A stretch of 64,000 nucleotides of DNA from Haloplanus aerogenes (GTDB lineage Archaea > Halobacteriota > Halobacteria > Halobacteriales > Haloferacaceae). The stretch is taken from positions 434,001 to 498,000 of the forward strand of contig NZ_CP034145.1 of NCBI RefSeq assembly GCF_003856835.1, in the 5' to 3' direction. The position numbers were made by a program, and so were the translations under genes. Shown here in pieces: positions 25,992 through 36,137 of this stretch. The stretch's first letter is position 1, and every line of letters starts with the position of its first letter. The notes under the pieces are model-generated. The model was not told the DNA's origin. It worked only from the letters and a program-made list of their open reading frames with translations, and made no database searches.

Positions 25992-26005
25992 TGTTAACCT
26001 TTTAC
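25992..26005 (-). promoter_or_regulatory. Candidate promoter of atpD
   Basis: The 41-bp gap between brp and atpD contains the AT-rich sequence gttaaccttttact (plus strand), 25-38 nt before the atpD ATG. It could provide the TATA element needed after the operon split. Confidence 0.4.
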
Positions 26006-26008
26006 TGT

Positions 26009-27070
26009 TTACCCCAGTCCTGCGCCCTCCGCCCGGTCCATCCACGTCACCACCGCGACGTGTGGCAGGGTCAACACGGCGATGAAGACCAGATACAGCG
26101 CCGCCAGCACCCGCGGATCGGTGTCGACGCCGGCGGCGACGCCCACCCCGACCAGCAGGATGATCGAGACGGCGGTCAGGGGTGCGGCGTCCCGTCCCGT
26201 CCGCAGGAGGGCCGCGACCGTCCCTCGCCGCGCGAACGCCGTCCGGGCGCCGTCGTCGACCCCCATCAACCGTCCGACGTGCCGGAGCGAGTGCCACACG
26301 CAGAAGTAGACGCCCACCGCGATCAGCGGCGGGACGACGAGGAAGTACGCCCACAGCAACCACGTCTCGGCGGCATCTCGGCGCCAGCCCCGGTCGTCGG
26401 CCCGATACCCCGCCGCGAGCGTTCCGACGGACAGCGCCGCGAACGCCAGCCCAACAGCGAGACGCGTGTCGGGGGTGAACAGCCACGCCGCGTGCAGTTC
26501 CCGGCCGAACAGCGCCACCCACGCGTCCACCACGGCCCGGTACCGCTCCGGGTACCGCAGGAGGGGGACGAGCATCGGCAGACCGCCGCGCACCAGCACT
26601 GTCCCCGCGCGCACGCCCGTGCTATCGAGATGCGAACTCCCCAGCGCGTCCAGTGCGTAGAGGTCACCTTGGCCCCAGTGGAGCCACGTCAGCGCCACGA
26701 ACAGCGCCGCCGAGGCGATGGGGGCGACGACCCACAGCGCCGCGTACGCCCCGCCGAGCAGGAGATAGAGGGTGCCGACGACGCCGAGCCAGCGGACCGT
26801 GATCGGCTCTCCGGCGGCGCGCGCGGGGGCGAGGTGATCCACCGCACCGTGGGGCAGGCCGAAGAGAACGAGACTCGCTGCGAGCGGGAGATACCGGAGC
26901 CACAGCGGCAGGGCGAGGTCGAGACCGCTCGCCGTCATGGCGACCGACCCCAGCGCGACGAGGGTGAGGGTGAGCCACGCGGGCCGACAGCCCACCGCGT
27001 GCATCAGCGCCGCCAGTTCCGGGTCGCGTTTCCGCGGCACGCCGACCGAGACGCGGTCGCGTTCGTGCAT
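26009..27070 (-). CDS. blh: Brp/Blh-type beta-carotene 15,15'-dioxygenase
   Basis: The 353-residue polytopic protein cleaves beta-carotene to retinal. Family His motifs are all visible: [12 protein letters not shown] (about 68-79), [25 protein letters not shown] and [13 protein letters not shown] near the C-terminus; these His residues bind the catalytic iron. It starts directly after the crtY stop and provides the chromophore for the bacteriorhodopsin encoded two genes upstream. In Halobacterium the related gene is called brp or blh. Confidence 0.93.
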   Translation of the reverse strand: MHERDRVSVGVPRKRDPELAALMHAVGCRPAWLTLTLVALGSVAMTASGLDLALPLWLRYLPLAASLVLFGLPHGAVDHLAPARAAGEPITVRWLGVVGTLYLLLGGAYAALWVVAPIASAALFVALTWLHWGQGDLYALDALGSSHLDSTGVRAGTVLVRGGLPMLVPLLRYPERYRAVVDAWVALFGRELHAAWLFTPDTRLAVGLAFAALSVGTLAAGYRADDRGWRRDAAETWLLWAYFLVVPPLIAVGVYFCVWHSLRHVGRLMGVDDGARTAFARRGTVAALLRTGRDAAPLTAVSIILLVGVGVAAGVDTDPRVLAALYLVFIAVLTLPHVAVVTWMDRAEGAGLG

Positions 27071-27880
27071 CTACGTCGAGTCCACGTCGGTCGCCCTCGT
27101 CGGTGTCGAGCGGTCCGTCCCGTGTCCCACGCCCCGCCAGTCGAGCACCCACCGGTAGAGCACCAGTCCCTGCACGACGAAGAGGTTCGTCACGAGGAAG
27201 AACGTCGCCTCCTCGACGGGCAGGCCGGCGACGGTGACCCCCGTCGTGTACCGCTCCGAGAGTATCCAGATGCCGTACTCGATGGCGATGCGATCGGCGA
27301 CACAGAGGTACGTGGTGGGCACGAGCGTCCCGAGAGCGACGAGGCGCCGACGCGCCCATAGCTGCGGCGCGCCGACCGCCCACTGGAGCGCCAGCACCGG
27401 CGCCGCCCACGCCAGAATCGCCCCGAGGTAGAACGTGGCGGCGGTCCCCAGCAGTCGCCACCCGACGACGCCGAGGGCGACGGCGAGGGCCGCCGCAACG
27501 ACCCGCGAGCCGAGCGGCCGCGAGGGCGTCGTCCACCCGCGCGGGAGCGAGAGATGGGTGAGCCAGAGTGCCGTCAGCCACGGCTGGACGAGGATGAAGG
27601 CGTACTCTTCGACGGGCGCGTATCCGAGGGTCGCGAGCGTGCTCCCCTCGCCGTACGACCAGACGCCCGTCGCGATGAGGTAGTTGTCCCACGGCGTCGT
27701 GTACACGAGGGCGACGACGGTGATGATGGCGACGCCCACCCAGTACGTTCGGCCGGCGCCGAGATGCCAGCGCCCGATCGCCCGGAGCCGCGCCCGGCTC
27801 ACGAACGCCGTCGCGATCATGAGCATCAGCGCGGGGAGGAGAAAGGCGAGGTGGAACTGCAGGTAGGTTGGGCCAGTCAT
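27071..27880 (-). CDS. crtY: Lycopene beta-cyclase, membrane CrtYc-CrtYd fusion type
   Basis: The 269-residue protein has about seven helices and an internal duplication. The first half carries TTPWDNYLIATGVWSYGEGS and LGYAPVEEYAFILVQPW, the second half ERYTTGVTVAGLPVEEATFF. PVEE(Y/A)xF is the catalytic signature of heterodimeric-type lycopene cyclases, fused in haloarchaea. It converts lycopene to beta-carotene, the substrate of the next gene. Translation is coupled (adjacent stop and start). Confidence 0.94.
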   Translation of the reverse strand: MTGPTYLQFHLAFLLPALMLMIATAFVSRARLRAIGRWHLGAGRTYWVGVAIITVVALVYTTPWDNYLIATGVWSYGEGSTLATLGYAPVEEYAFILVQPWLTALWLTHLSLPRGWTTPSRPLGSRVVAAALAVALGVVGWRLLGTAATFYLGAILAWAAPVLALQWAVGAPQLWARRRLVALGTLVPTTYLCVADRIAIEYGIWILSERYTTGVTVAGLPVEEATFFLVTNLFVVQGLVLYRWVLDWRGVGHGTDRSTPTRATDVDST

Positions 27881-27983
27881 GGATACACGTTCGCCACTGC
27901 TGTGGCGCGAGGTTTCACGGTCGCCGGTATAGCTTCTGGGGTTGCACTATCACGAGCGGGAACGCCAGCGGGGGCGCCCGCGG

Positions 27984-28724
27984 TCAGTCGGCTGGCTGGG
28001 CGGCCGGCGACTCCGCCGCGTCGAGCACGTCGCGACTCGACAGCAGGATGATGCCGAACCCGACCTTCGCGACCAGGTCGAGCACCATGAAGCCGGCCGT
28101 CTCGATGTACAGCGAGATCATCCCCAGCCCTTCGGTGCCGACGACCCACCACACGGGGTAGATCAGCCAGACGACGACGATCAGCGTCCGGAGCGTGCTG
28201 AACGTCGACGCGGCGTCACCCGAGAGCCGGCTGGCCTTTTCGTCGAGCGACCCGTACAGCATGTACAGGAGGACGAGCAGGAAGCCGGTGGAGACGCCCC
28301 ACCAGACCAGCCGCCGCGCTCCCTCGGTGAGGACGCCGGGGCCGGCCGAGAGCGTCGCCACGACGCCAGTACCGATCATCAGCATGTCCAGACCGACGAG
28401 CGACGACAGTTCGTTCCGACTCGCCCCGACGAGTAAACCGAGGTCGATCAACAGCAACGGCGTGGTGAAAAACCAGTCCGTGTACCGGGCCCAGTAGATC
28501 GGTAGCTCCTCGCCACCGACCGTCACCATCGTCAACCCGAACCCGAGCGCCATCGCGAGATAGTTCACGAACGCGATGGCGGTGATGAATATGGTAACGA
28601 TGTAGAACTCCTGGCGCCGTTCGTCCGTTTCGCCCCAGCCCCTGGCGATGAAGTACAGCATCCCCAAGAACATACCGAGCGTGCCGATCCACAGCCAGAT
28701 TCCTTCGCTACCGGGTTGTGGCAT
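27984..28724 (-). CDS. bop: Bacteriorhodopsin, light-driven proton pump
   Basis: The 246-residue seven-helix retinal protein keeps all residues of the pump: [17 protein letters not shown] gives the Asp85 and Asp96 equivalents (D83, D94), [14 protein letters not shown] the Glu194 and Glu204 equivalents (E198, E208), and [11 protein letters not shown] the Asp212 and Schiff-base Lys216 equivalents (D216, K220). It is therefore a proton pump rather than halorhodopsin or a sensory rhodopsin. The N-terminus is short, as in mature bacteriorhodopsin. A Bat-type activator site lies just upstream. Confidence 0.97.
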   Translation of the reverse strand: MPQPGSEGIWLWIGTLGMFLGMLYFIARGWGETDERRQEFYIVTIFITAIAFVNYLAMALGFGLTMVTVGGEELPIYWARYTDWFFTTPLLLIDLGLLVGASRNELSSLVGLDMLMIGTGVVATLSAGPGVLTEGARRLVWWGVSTGFLLVLLYMLYGSLDEKASRLSGDAASTFSTLRTLIVVVWLIYPVWWVVGTEGLGMISLYIETAGFMVLDLVAKVGFGIILLSSRDVLDAAESPAAQPAD

Positions 28725-28765
28725 AATGCAGGTACGACTCGGGTGGCTATCGTTCTAAGCGGCGT

Positions 28766-28781
28766 CCACAACTAGTTGGGT
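28766..28781 (-). promoter_or_regulatory. Bat-type upstream activator sequence of bop
   Basis: On the minus strand this 16-mer reads ACCCAACTAGTTGTGG. The Halobacterium bop UAS consensus as I know it is ACC-nn-ACTAG-TT-n-GG; this site matches except for one extra or changed base near the end. It sits 42-57 nt before the bop ATG, the position expected for the bop UAS. Its distal base is shared with the bat stop codon. Confidence 0.65.
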
Positions 28782-30430
28782 CACGCGTCCAGCACCGCGC
28801 CGACGAGTTTCCGCTGGGCCGCCCGCAGATGTTCGTGGAACGTCGATCGGCAGACGCCCATCGCGTCGGCGAGTTCGTCGCCCGTCGTCTCGTGGGGCCA
28901 CTCGAAGAAGCCGCCGCTGTACGCCCGCACTAGCGCCGCGTGCTGGCGGTCAGTCAGTTCCTCGTGCAGCCGGGTGACGAACTCCTCGCGGGTCTCCTCG
29001 CGGCGCTCGCACTGACGGTAGCCGACCAGATCCGCCCCGTCGAACCGCTCGATCACCGCGTCGGTGAGCGACCGCGCGAGCGACTCCCGGGCCACCTCGA
29101 CGGTCACCCGCGCGACGCCGTCCGCGACCGTCACGTCGCGGAGTTGGGCGCCATGGTCGGCGAGGAGTGCCCGGAGTTGCTCGTCCTCCACGGACAGTTC
29201 GACGAGGCACGCCTGCCGCTCGTCGACGAGGATGCCGTGCACTTCGACGGCCGTCGACGCGGCCGCGTCCCGCACGGCCTCACCCGTCGCGTCCGAGAGT
29301 TCGAACAGGCTCGTCGGACGGTCTCGATCCGCGACACTTCCCGCGTACGCCAGTCGACAGCCGAGCGATTCGGCCAGCGTGACCAGCGGGTGGTTCATGA
29401 CCGTGAACTGCAGTTCGACCACCTCGGCCCCCCGGAGCGTCCGCTGGCTCTCCAGCGTGTTGATACCAGTCGCGACCGTCCGGCCCAGCGCCGTCAGCAC
29501 CGCGCGTTCGTGGTCGTCGAACTCGCTGTTGCTCCGGGCGTACACACAGACGGCGCCGTACGTCGCGTCGCCGTAGTGGAGCGGAATCGCGGCCACGGCC
29601 GTCGCCGGCACGGTCCCGTCGGCGAGCGCCCGGATCGTCACCCGGCCATCGGCGACCGCCCGCGAGACGGCCGCTCCGACCGTGTCGTCGTCACCGACCC
29701 CGATCCGCTCGCGGTCGTCCGGCGTCCATCCCGCGTCCGCTCGTCGGTGCATCGTCTCGTCGGCGGGTTCGTAACTCCCCAGCCACGCGCCGGTGTACGT
29801 CGCCGCCAGCCCCTCGACGACACCTTCTTCGAGGTCGTCCCGGGACCGGGCCTCCGCGACGGCCGCCGTCGCGTCCGCGACGACGCCGTCTAGCCGCTCC
29901 AGTAGGAGTTCCTGTGCCGCCCGTTCCCGCTCGATTCCGGCGGCGCGCCGGGCCGCCGCCCGCTCCGCACGCTTCCGGCGGGTCACGTCCTGCTGGAACC
30001 CCACGTAGTAGGCGACCCGCCCTTCGCCGTCCCGGAGCGGAGCGATGGTCACCTCGTTCCAGAACTGCTCGCCGTCCCGTCGGTAGTTCCGGAGTTCGAC
30101 CGTCGTCGCTTCCCCTTCCTCGATGGCGTCGCGCATCCGCGCGACCGGTTCGTCCCGCGTCTGCTCCCCCTGCAGGAACCGGCAGTTGCGCCCGACCGCG
30201 TACGCCGGCGGATACCCCGTGATCCGCTCGAACGCGGCGTTGGCGTACACGAGGGGCAGATCCGGTTCCGTCGCGTCCGCGATGGTGATCCCGACCGGTG
30301 CCTCGTCCATCGTCCGCGTCTTCAGCGACTCGTCGACGGCGTCGGTACTCACCGCCGTTACCCCATCCCTGTCGCCCGGTTGCGGCACCGCTTCCGCCCC
30401 ACTCCCGTCCTCCTCGGGCCTCCCTGACAT
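28781..30430 (-). CDS. bat: Bat-like bacterio-opsin activator with LOV, GAF and HTH_10 domains
   Basis: The 549-residue protein has three domains. A PAS domain of LOV type (about 40-145) contains GRNCRFLQGEQT with Cys83, NYRRDGEQFWNEV and YYVGFQQDVT, i.e. the photoactive Cys and flavin contacts. A GAF domain follows (about 190-330). The C-terminal bacterio-opsin-activator region ends in an HTH_10 (LTDRQHAALVRAYSGGFFEW, then DELADAMGVCRSTFHEHLR). Bat activates bop and carotenoid genes, and here it sits directly upstream of bop. The ATG at 30430 is preferred over a TTG 23 codons upstream. Confidence 0.93.
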   Translation of the reverse strand: MSGRPEEDGSGAEAVPQPGDRDGVTAVSTDAVDESLKTRTMDEAPVGITIADATEPDLPLVYANAAFERITGYPPAYAVGRNCRFLQGEQTRDEPVARMRDAIEEGEATTVELRNYRRDGEQFWNEVTIAPLRDGEGRVAYYVGFQQDVTRRKRAERAAARRAAGIERERAAQELLLERLDGVVADATAAVAEARSRDDLEEGVVEGLAATYTGAWLGSYEPADETMHRRADAGWTPDDRERIGVGDDDTVGAAVSRAVADGRVTIRALADGTVPATAVAAIPLHYGDATYGAVCVYARSNSEFDDHERAVLTALGRTVATGINTLESQRTLRGAEVVELQFTVMNHPLVTLAESLGCRLAYAGSVADRDRPTSLFELSDATGEAVRDAAASTAVEVHGILVDERQACLVELSVEDEQLRALLADHGAQLRDVTVADGVARVTVEVARESLARSLTDAVIERFDGADLVGYRQCERREETREEFVTRLHEELTDRQHAALVRAYSGGFFEWPHETTGDELADAMGVCRSTFHEHLRAAQRKLVGAVLDA

Positions 30431-30494
30431 GTTCTGCCACAGGAAGCGCCGCGAAAATGGGTTTGGACGGCCCCAGACGTGATGTTGGAACGTA

Positions 30495-30527
30495 AACAAA
30501 AAAGCGCGCGTTTCCGACGAATCGGAA
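30495..30527 (-). terminator. Intrinsic terminator after atpB
   Basis: Read on the minus strand, the stem TTCCGA-TTCG-TCGGAA (30512-30527) follows the atpB stop by nine bases and is succeeded by a GC run and TTTTTTG (30497-30503). This would separate the main atp operon from bat. Confidence 0.6.
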
Positions 30528-30536
30528 GCTAACCGG

Positions 30537-31946
30537 TCAGTCGGCGGTCGCTTCTTCCTCGACGGCCTCTTCGCGGTAGTACTTCGCGATGAGTTCCTCG
30601 TCGATGCGGTTGAGCTCCTCTTTCGGGAGGGCCGAGAGGAGGTCCCAGCCGATGTCGAGCGTCTCGCCGATGTCGCGGTTGGTGTCGAAGCCCTGGTCGA
30701 CGAACTCGCTTTCGAACTCGTCGGCGAAGTCGAGGTACTTGTTGTCCCGATCGCTCAGGGCTTCGCGGCCGACGATGTTCACCAGGTCACGCAGGTCCTC
30801 ACCCTCCGCGTACGCGGCGTACATCTGGTCGGACACGTCGGCGTGGTCCTCGCGGGTGAGGCCCTCGCCGATCCCGTCGTCCATGAGTCGGGAGAGGGAG
30901 GGCAACACGTTGACCGGGGGCTGGACGCCCTGACTGTTGAGGTCGCGGTCGACGTAGATCTGCCCTTCCGTGATGTAGCCCGTCAGGTCGGGGATCGGGT
31001 GCGTGTCGTCGTCGCCGGGCATCGTCAGGATCGGGATCTGGGTCACCGATCCGTCGCGACCCTGGATCCGACCGGCGCGTTCGTACAGCTGGGCCAGGTC
31101 GGTGTACATGTAGCCGGGGTAGCCACGGCGACCCGGCACTTCCTCGCGGGCGGCACCGATCTCACGGAGCGCCTCACAGTAGTTGGTCATGTCCGTCAGG
31201 ATCACCAGCACGTGGTAATCCTTCTCGAAGGCGAGGTATTCGGCAGTCGTCAGGGCCATCCGCGGCGTGACCGTCCGCTCGACGGCGGGGTCGTCCGCGA
31301 GGTTCATGAAGACGACCGAGCGCTCCAGCGCGCCGGTGCGCTCGAAGTCGTCCATGAACTCGTTGGCCTCTTCGGCCGTGATACCCATCGCGCCGAAGAT
31401 GACGGCGAACTCGGAGCCTTCGCCTTCCTCTTCCTCTTCGGGCACGCTCGCCTGTCGCGCGATCTGGAGCGCGAGTTCGTTGTGCGGCAGGCCCGATCCG
31501 GAGAAGATCGGGAGCTTCTGGCCGCGAACGAGCGTGTTCATGCCGTCGATGGCCGACACGCCCGTCTGGATGAACTCCTCGGGGTACTCGCGGGAGTAGG
31601 GGTTGATCGCGGCGCCGACGATGTCCTCGCGCTTCTCGGGTTCGATGGCCGGCCCGTCGTCGATGGGTTCGCCCGATCCCGAGAGGACGCGACCGAGGAG
31701 GTCCTCGGTCAGCTTCATCTTCAGCGTCTCGCCCTGGAAGCGGACGAACGCGTTCTTGTCGATGCCCGAGGTTCCCTCGAACACCTGGATGGCGACGAGG
31801 CCGTCTTCGGATTCGAGCACCTGTCCCCGGCGAATCTCGCCGTCGGCGGTCTCGATCTCGACCATCTCGTCGTAGCCGATGGGTTTGTCGACCTCGGCGA
31901 ACACCAGCGGACCACTGATCTCGGTGATCGTCTTGTACTCTTTCAT
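30537..31946 (-). CDS. atpB: A-type ATP synthase subunit B
   Basis: The 469-residue non-catalytic nucleotide-binding subunit alternates with subunit A in the A3B3 head. The start [20 protein letters not shown] is canonical, and the body contains [20 protein letters not shown] (in place of a P-loop, as expected for B) and [20 protein letters not shown]. The length is normal. It starts one base after the atpA stop, at the end of the H-I-K-E-C-F-A-B block. Confidence 0.97.
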   Translation of the reverse strand: MKEYKTITEISGPLVFAEVDKPIGYDEMVEIETADGEIRRGQVLESEDGLVAIQVFEGTSGIDKNAFVRFQGETLKMKLTEDLLGRVLSGSGEPIDDGPAIEPEKREDIVGAAINPYSREYPEEFIQTGVSAIDGMNTLVRGQKLPIFSGSGLPHNELALQIARQASVPEEEEEGEGSEFAVIFGAMGITAEEANEFMDDFERTGALERSVVFMNLADDPAVERTVTPRMALTTAEYLAFEKDYHVLVILTDMTNYCEALREIGAAREEVPGRRGYPGYMYTDLAQLYERAGRIQGRDGSVTQIPILTMPGDDDTHPIPDLTGYITEGQIYVDRDLNSQGVQPPVNVLPSLSRLMDDGIGEGLTREDHADVSDQMYAAYAEGEDLRDLVNIVGREALSDRDNKYLDFADEFESEFVDQGFDTNRDIGETLDIGWDLLSALPKEELNRIDEELIAKYYREEAVEEEATAD

Positions 31947-31947
31947 C

Positions 31948-33717
31948 TCAGTACAGCTCCCGGACCTGTTCCGTGATGTCGTCTTTCAGTTCGTCCATGT
32001 ACGCCTCGTACTCCTCCTGCACGCCGATACGGTTGATGCGCGGCAACGCCTCGATGTCCGTGATCTCCTCGACGGGGACGCCCGCCTCGAGGGCGTCGAA
32101 CGCCTCGTCGTTGAACGTCTTGATCGTCGTGAGGATGAGGTACGTCTTGTCGGGTTCGCAGTAGGTGTCGACGTCGTGGAACGCGTTCTGCTGGAGCCAC
32201 GCCTCGCGGATGTACCGCGCGACTTCGAGCGTGAGCTGCTGGTCCTCCGGCAGGGCGTCCTTGCCGACGAGCTGAACGATTTCCTGGAGTTCGCCCTCCT
32301 CGTCGAGTACGTCGACCGCCCACTGGCGGACTTCCGGCCAGTCCTCCGCGACGTTCTCCACGAACCACGGATCGAGCTGTTCCCGGTAGAGGGAGTAGGA
32401 CTCGTTCCAGTTGATCGAGGGGAAGTGCCGGCGCTCGGCCAGGTCGGCGTCGAGCGCCCAGAAGCACTTCACGATGCGGAGCGTGTTCTGGGTGACCGGC
32501 TCGGAGAAGTCGCCACCAGGGGGGCTCACTGCCCCGACGACCGAAATCGAGCCCTCGGTGCCGTTGATGTTCTGGAAATAGCCCGCGCGCTCGTAGAACT
32601 GGGAGAGCCGCGCCGCGAGGTAGGCGGGGTAGCCCTCCTCGCCGGGCATCTCCTCCAGCCGCGAACTGATCTCGCGCATGGCCTCCGCCCACCGCGAGGT
32701 GGAGTCGGCCATCAGCGCCACGTCGTACCCCATGTCGCGGTAGTACTCCGCGATGGTGATCCCCGTGTACACGCAGGATTCGCGCGCCGCGACGGGCATG
32801 TTCGACGTGTTGGCAATGAGCGTCGTCCGGGCCATCAGCGGGTTCCCCGTCTGCGGGTCGGGCAGTTCGGGGAAGTCCTCGATGACCTCGGTCATCTCGT
32901 TCCCGCGCTCGCCACAGCCGATGTAGACGACGATGTCCGCGTCGGACCACTTGGCCAGCTGCTGCTGGGTGACGGTCTTCCCGGAGCCGAACGGCCCCGG
33001 AATCGCGGCCGTCCCGCCCTTGGCGATGGGGAACAGGCCGTCCTGCACCCGCTGCCCGGTCAGGAGCGGCTCCGTCGGCGTCTGCTTGTCGCCGGCGGGG
33101 CGCGCCTCGCGCACCGGCCACTCCTGGCGCATCCGGATCTCCTCGCCGTTGTCGAGTTCGGCCACCGTCTCGTTGACGTTGAACTCGCCGGACTCGACGG
33201 CGACGATTTCGGCCGTCTCGCCCTCGTCGAGGGCGCCCGGCGGGACGAGCACCTTGTGCTCGATGGTCACCGTCTCGGGGACGGTGCCGATGATGTCGCC
33301 GCGGCCGACCTCGTCGCCCTCTTCGACCTCGGGAGTGAACTCCCACTCCTTCTCCAGGTCGATGCCGGGGGCGTCGACCCCGCGGTCGAGGTACGGGCTG
33401 TTCATCTTCTCCTCGAGCACGTCGAGCGGGCGCTGGACGCCGTCGTAGATGGTGTCCAGCAGTCCCGGCCCGAGGTCGACGGTCAGCGGGTCGCCCGTGT
33501 TCTCGACGGGTTCGCCCGGACCGACGCCCGAGGTCTCTTCGTACACCTGAATGGTCGTGATATCGCCCTCGATCTCGATGACTTCGCCCATCAGCCCTTC
33601 GTCGCCCACGTAGACGACGTCGTTCATTCGGGCGTCGAGATCGACGGCGGTCACGACCGGACCACTCACGCTGTTGATGATGCCGTCCTCTCGGACGGTC
33701 GTGTCTGCCTGACTCAT
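31948..33717 (-). CDS. atpA: A-type ATP synthase catalytic subunit A
   Basis: The 589-residue catalytic subunit has the P-loop GPFGSGKT and the preceding [11 protein letters not shown], the bulge domain typical of A/V-type enzymes (about 110-200), and the Walker-B region [20 protein letters not shown]. No intein interrupts the P-loop region. It uses the proton gradient, which the neighbouring bacteriorhodopsin can supply, to make ATP. Confidence 0.97.
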   Translation of the reverse strand: MSQADTTVREDGIINSVSGPVVTAVDLDARMNDVVYVGDEGLMGEVIEIEGDITTIQVYEETSGVGPGEPVENTGDPLTVDLGPGLLDTIYDGVQRPLDVLEEKMNSPYLDRGVDAPGIDLEKEWEFTPEVEEGDEVGRGDIIGTVPETVTIEHKVLVPPGALDEGETAEIVAVESGEFNVNETVAELDNGEEIRMRQEWPVREARPAGDKQTPTEPLLTGQRVQDGLFPIAKGGTAAIPGPFGSGKTVTQQQLAKWSDADIVVYIGCGERGNEMTEVIEDFPELPDPQTGNPLMARTTLIANTSNMPVAARESCVYTGITIAEYYRDMGYDVALMADSTSRWAEAMREISSRLEEMPGEEGYPAYLAARLSQFYERAGYFQNINGTEGSISVVGAVSPPGGDFSEPVTQNTLRIVKCFWALDADLAERRHFPSINWNESYSLYREQLDPWFVENVAEDWPEVRQWAVDVLDEEGELQEIVQLVGKDALPEDQQLTLEVARYIREAWLQQNAFHDVDTYCEPDKTYLILTTIKTFNDEAFDALEAGVPVEEITDIEALPRINRIGVQEEYEAYMDELKDDITEQVRELY

Positions 33718-33718
33718 G

Positions 33719-34042
33719 TTAGTCTTCCTCCATCAGGTCGATACCGATGGCTCGCTTGATCTGCTCGCGCAGGCCGCCGCTGCCGGCGCCGCCACCGAGG
33801 GTGACGAGCACCGGCTCGATGCTCCCCTCGACGGCTTCCCGAGCGTTCCGGGAGAGATGCGCCATGTCATCGTCGTGCATCACGACGATGCCGACGTCGT
33901 CGTCGTCGAGCGTCCGCATGACGGCGTCGTCGAGCTCCTCGTCTTTCTGTTCGTTCGGTACGTTCTCGAACTTCCGTACGCCCGCGAGTCGGAAGCCCGT
34001 CGTGAAGTCGGGGCTCCCGATGACGGCGATTTCCTGGCTCAT
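33719..34042 (-). CDS. atpF: A-type ATP synthase subunit F
   Basis: The 107-residue CheY-like central-stalk subunit starts [20 protein letters not shown], with [14 protein letters not shown] in the middle. It contacts subunit D in the rotor. It overlaps atpC by four bases at its start and ends one base before the atpA ATG. Confidence 0.95.
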   Translation of the reverse strand: MSQEIAVIGSPDFTTGFRLAGVRKFENVPNEQKDEELDDAVMRTLDDDDVGIVVMHDDDMAHLSRNAREAVEGSIEPVLVTLGGGAGSGGLREQIKRAIGIDLMEED

Positions 34043-35088
34043 AGGATCACCAGTTCCTCCTCGATTTCCTCGTCGGATAGGCCGGCTTCACGGCCCCGGG
34101 CGATGGCGCGGATGTTGTCCACCTCGCGCTCCTTGGCGAGGATGTAGGAGATGACCGGCGCCACCGACAGCGGGTGGACGAAGCCGAGCTGCTCCGAGTA
34201 TTCGAGCAGTGCCGCGTCGAGCGCCCGCTCGAACGAGATGAGGCTGTCCGCCTCCTCGAACTCGTCGAGCGCGTCGGAGAGCTTGTCACCGTACGTGCTC
34301 TCACGGATCGTCGCGACGAGTTCGTCGACGTTCGACGCCAGCGCGTTCAGCTCGCTCGCGGAGAAGAGCCGACCGCCCTCGATGAAGTACTCCGAGGGGT
34401 CGACGTCGGCGCCGCTCCGGGCCAGCCGAAGTGCGTTCCGCGCGTTCCGGAAGTCGATTTCGGCCTGCAGAAATTCGCGGTACGTCTCGGTCGCTTCCCC
34501 GACCTGCAGCTCCGACAGCAACTGCTCGTAGAAGGCGCGGTCGACCGCGTTCTCGAGCGGCACGAGCACGCCGCCTTCCTCGTAGTCGTCGAACGCGTCG
34601 CGGAGCGGGTCTCCGAACATCGTCCGGTCGAGCAGGTCGATGGCTTCCTCGATGGACCCCGCGTCGAGCAGGCGGTCGAGCAGGCGGTCGTCCAGTTCGC
34701 CTGCGCGGATGAGGTCCGTCTCCACGCCGTCGCGGTCCGCGCCGGAGTAGATTCCGCGCAGGACCGTCTTGACGTTCCACGCGTCGAACTTCCGGAGGTA
34801 TCGAGCGATCAGATCGTACAGGCGGCCGTCCGCCCACGCCAACAGGTCGTTGAAGTGTTTCGCCAGATTCCGGTTGAGCGCGTACTCGATGAGGTCGACC
34901 CCCGAGTGGCGCGCCCCGAGCGCGTTGATCTCGCGCTCGTACTCCGACTCCTCCATGAAGCGGGCGATCTCCGACGGCCCCATGCGGACGAGCTTCCGAT
35001 AATCGTCGTCGCTAAAGAGCGCCGCGCGGCGTGACCGCACGCGGGCGGTGACGTACTCCGGGTTCGAACTGCCGGGGCTCGCGCTCAT
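34039..35088 (-). CDS. atpC: A-type ATP synthase subunit C
   Basis: The 349-residue V_ATPase C/AC39 family protein couples the central stalk to the membrane ring. Family features are YVTARVRSRRAALFSDDDYR, RYLRKFDAWNVKTVLRGIYS and FVHPLSVAPVISYILAKERE, then VDNIRAIARGRE. It is fully helical and of normal length, with four-base overlaps to atpE and atpF. Confidence 0.95.
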   Translation of the reverse strand: MSASPGSSNPEYVTARVRSRRAALFSDDDYRKLVRMGPSEIARFMEESEYEREINALGARHSGVDLIEYALNRNLAKHFNDLLAWADGRLYDLIARYLRKFDAWNVKTVLRGIYSGADRDGVETDLIRAGELDDRLLDRLLDAGSIEEAIDLLDRTMFGDPLRDAFDDYEEGGVLVPLENAVDRAFYEQLLSELQVGEATETYREFLQAEIDFRNARNALRLARSGADVDPSEYFIEGGRLFSASELNALASNVDELVATIRESTYGDKLSDALDEFEEADSLISFERALDAALLEYSEQLGFVHPLSVAPVISYILAKEREVDNIRAIARGREAGLSDEEIEEELVIL

Positions 35089-35666
35089 CGCTCGAACAGT
35101 CGGTTACTCAGTTCCTTCAAGTTGTCCTCCCAGACCGTCTCGAGGATCGAGTCGAAGGTGTTGTTCACGCGAACGCGCGATTCCTCGCTCTCGACGACGA
35201 CGCCGCCGAGGCAGTCGTGTTCCCCGGCGACGCTGAAGCCCTCGTACTCCTCGAGCAGGTCTTCGAGCAGTTCCTGATCGTCCGCCCGGCCGTAGACGGA
35301 GACCGACTCGTTATCGTCGAACTCCTCGGCGGCTTCGTCGAGGAGCGCGGCGGTCAGCGATCGACGGCGTTCGCCGTCGATGTCCGCGATGGCCGCTTCG
35401 GCCGCTTCGCGGACCTCTTCTAGGGCGTCGCGACGGGCCTCCAGCCGAGCCTGCTTGGCTTCGAGCTTCGCGCTGGAGATGGTCTGTTCGCGCCGCTGTT
35501 CGATCTCGCGTTCGACCTCGGCCTCACGCTCTTCGTGGATCTCCTCCGCGTCGGCCTCGGCGTCGGCGATGATCTCCTCGGCGCGCTCCTCGCCCTCTTC
35601 GCGGATTTCCTCCGCACGCGCGCGGGCCTCGTCTCGAATGTCCTCGGCGACTGTTTCTAAACTCAT
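35085..35666 (-). CDS. atpE: A-type ATP synthase subunit E (peripheral stalk)
   Basis: The 193-residue protein has a long charged coiled coil (residues 1-95, rich in Glu/Ala/Arg) and a globular C-terminal domain with DCLGGVVVESEESRVRVNNT, typical of V/A-type subunit E. It pairs with subunit H to form the peripheral stalk. Confidence 0.95.
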   Translation of the reverse strand: MSLETVAEDIRDEARARAEEIREEGEERAEEIIADAEADAEEIHEEREAEVEREIEQRREQTISSAKLEAKQARLEARRDALEEVREAAEAAIADIDGERRRSLTAALLDEAAEEFDDNESVSVYGRADDQELLEDLLEEYEGFSVAGEHDCLGGVVVESEESRVRVNNTFDSILETVWEDNLKELSNRLFER

Positions 35667-35685
35667 GATGAGAGGGAGGGGGTGT

Positions 35686-35946
35686 TCAGACCAGGAACAC
35701 GACGACCAGCGCGAGGATCACGAGAGTCTCCGGCAGGACGGTGAAAATCAGTCCCTGCACGAAGAGATCCTGGTCCTCGGCGACGGCGCCGACGGCGGCC
35801 GCACCGATGCCACGCTCGGCGTATCCCGCGCCGAACGCCGCGAGCCCGACGGCCAGTGCCGCGGCGGCTGTGGGCGGAATGGCCGGTGCCGCTGCCCCTT
35901 CTGCCTGCAGTACGACGGATGCCAGCTGCGTTGCGAGTTCGTACAT
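35686..35946 (-). CDS. atpK: A-type ATP synthase proteolipid subunit K (c ring)
   Basis: The 86-residue single-hairpin proteolipid has two helices (AAALAVGLAAFGAGYAERGIG and LIFTVLPETLVILALVVVFLV); E in LPETL is the proton carrier. An N-terminal stretch rich in Ala/Pro precedes helix 1. The gene is preceded by an unusually long 191-nt gap and may have its own promoter, which would suit the high copy number of the c subunit. Confidence 0.94.
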   Translation of the reverse strand: MYELATQLASVVLQAEGAAAPAIPPTAAAALAVGLAAFGAGYAERGIGAAAVGAVAEDQDLFVQGLIFTVLPETLVILALVVVFLV

Positions 35947-36137
35947 TGTGTGTAGTGGTGTGGAGTCCGTTTAGTCGTCTCCGAACATCCCGTAGTTGCC
36001 TCTACGACTGCCATAAAGCTTCCCAAACCGATTCGCGAAAATTGCCGAATACGCGGCCGAAACCCGTCTCTACTCGGTCGTCGCGCGTCAGAGAGTAACA
36101 CGGTCGTGGGGACGGTGCGTGCCCCGAACCGACCGCG
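35947..36137 (-). promoter_or_regulatory. Long atpI-atpK gap with candidate internal promoter
   Basis: Most neighbours in this operon overlap or nearly touch, but here 191 nt contain no gene. On the minus strand CTTTATGG (36011-36018) resembles a TATA box and would give an mRNA with a leader of roughly 40 nt before atpK. Confidence 0.4.
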
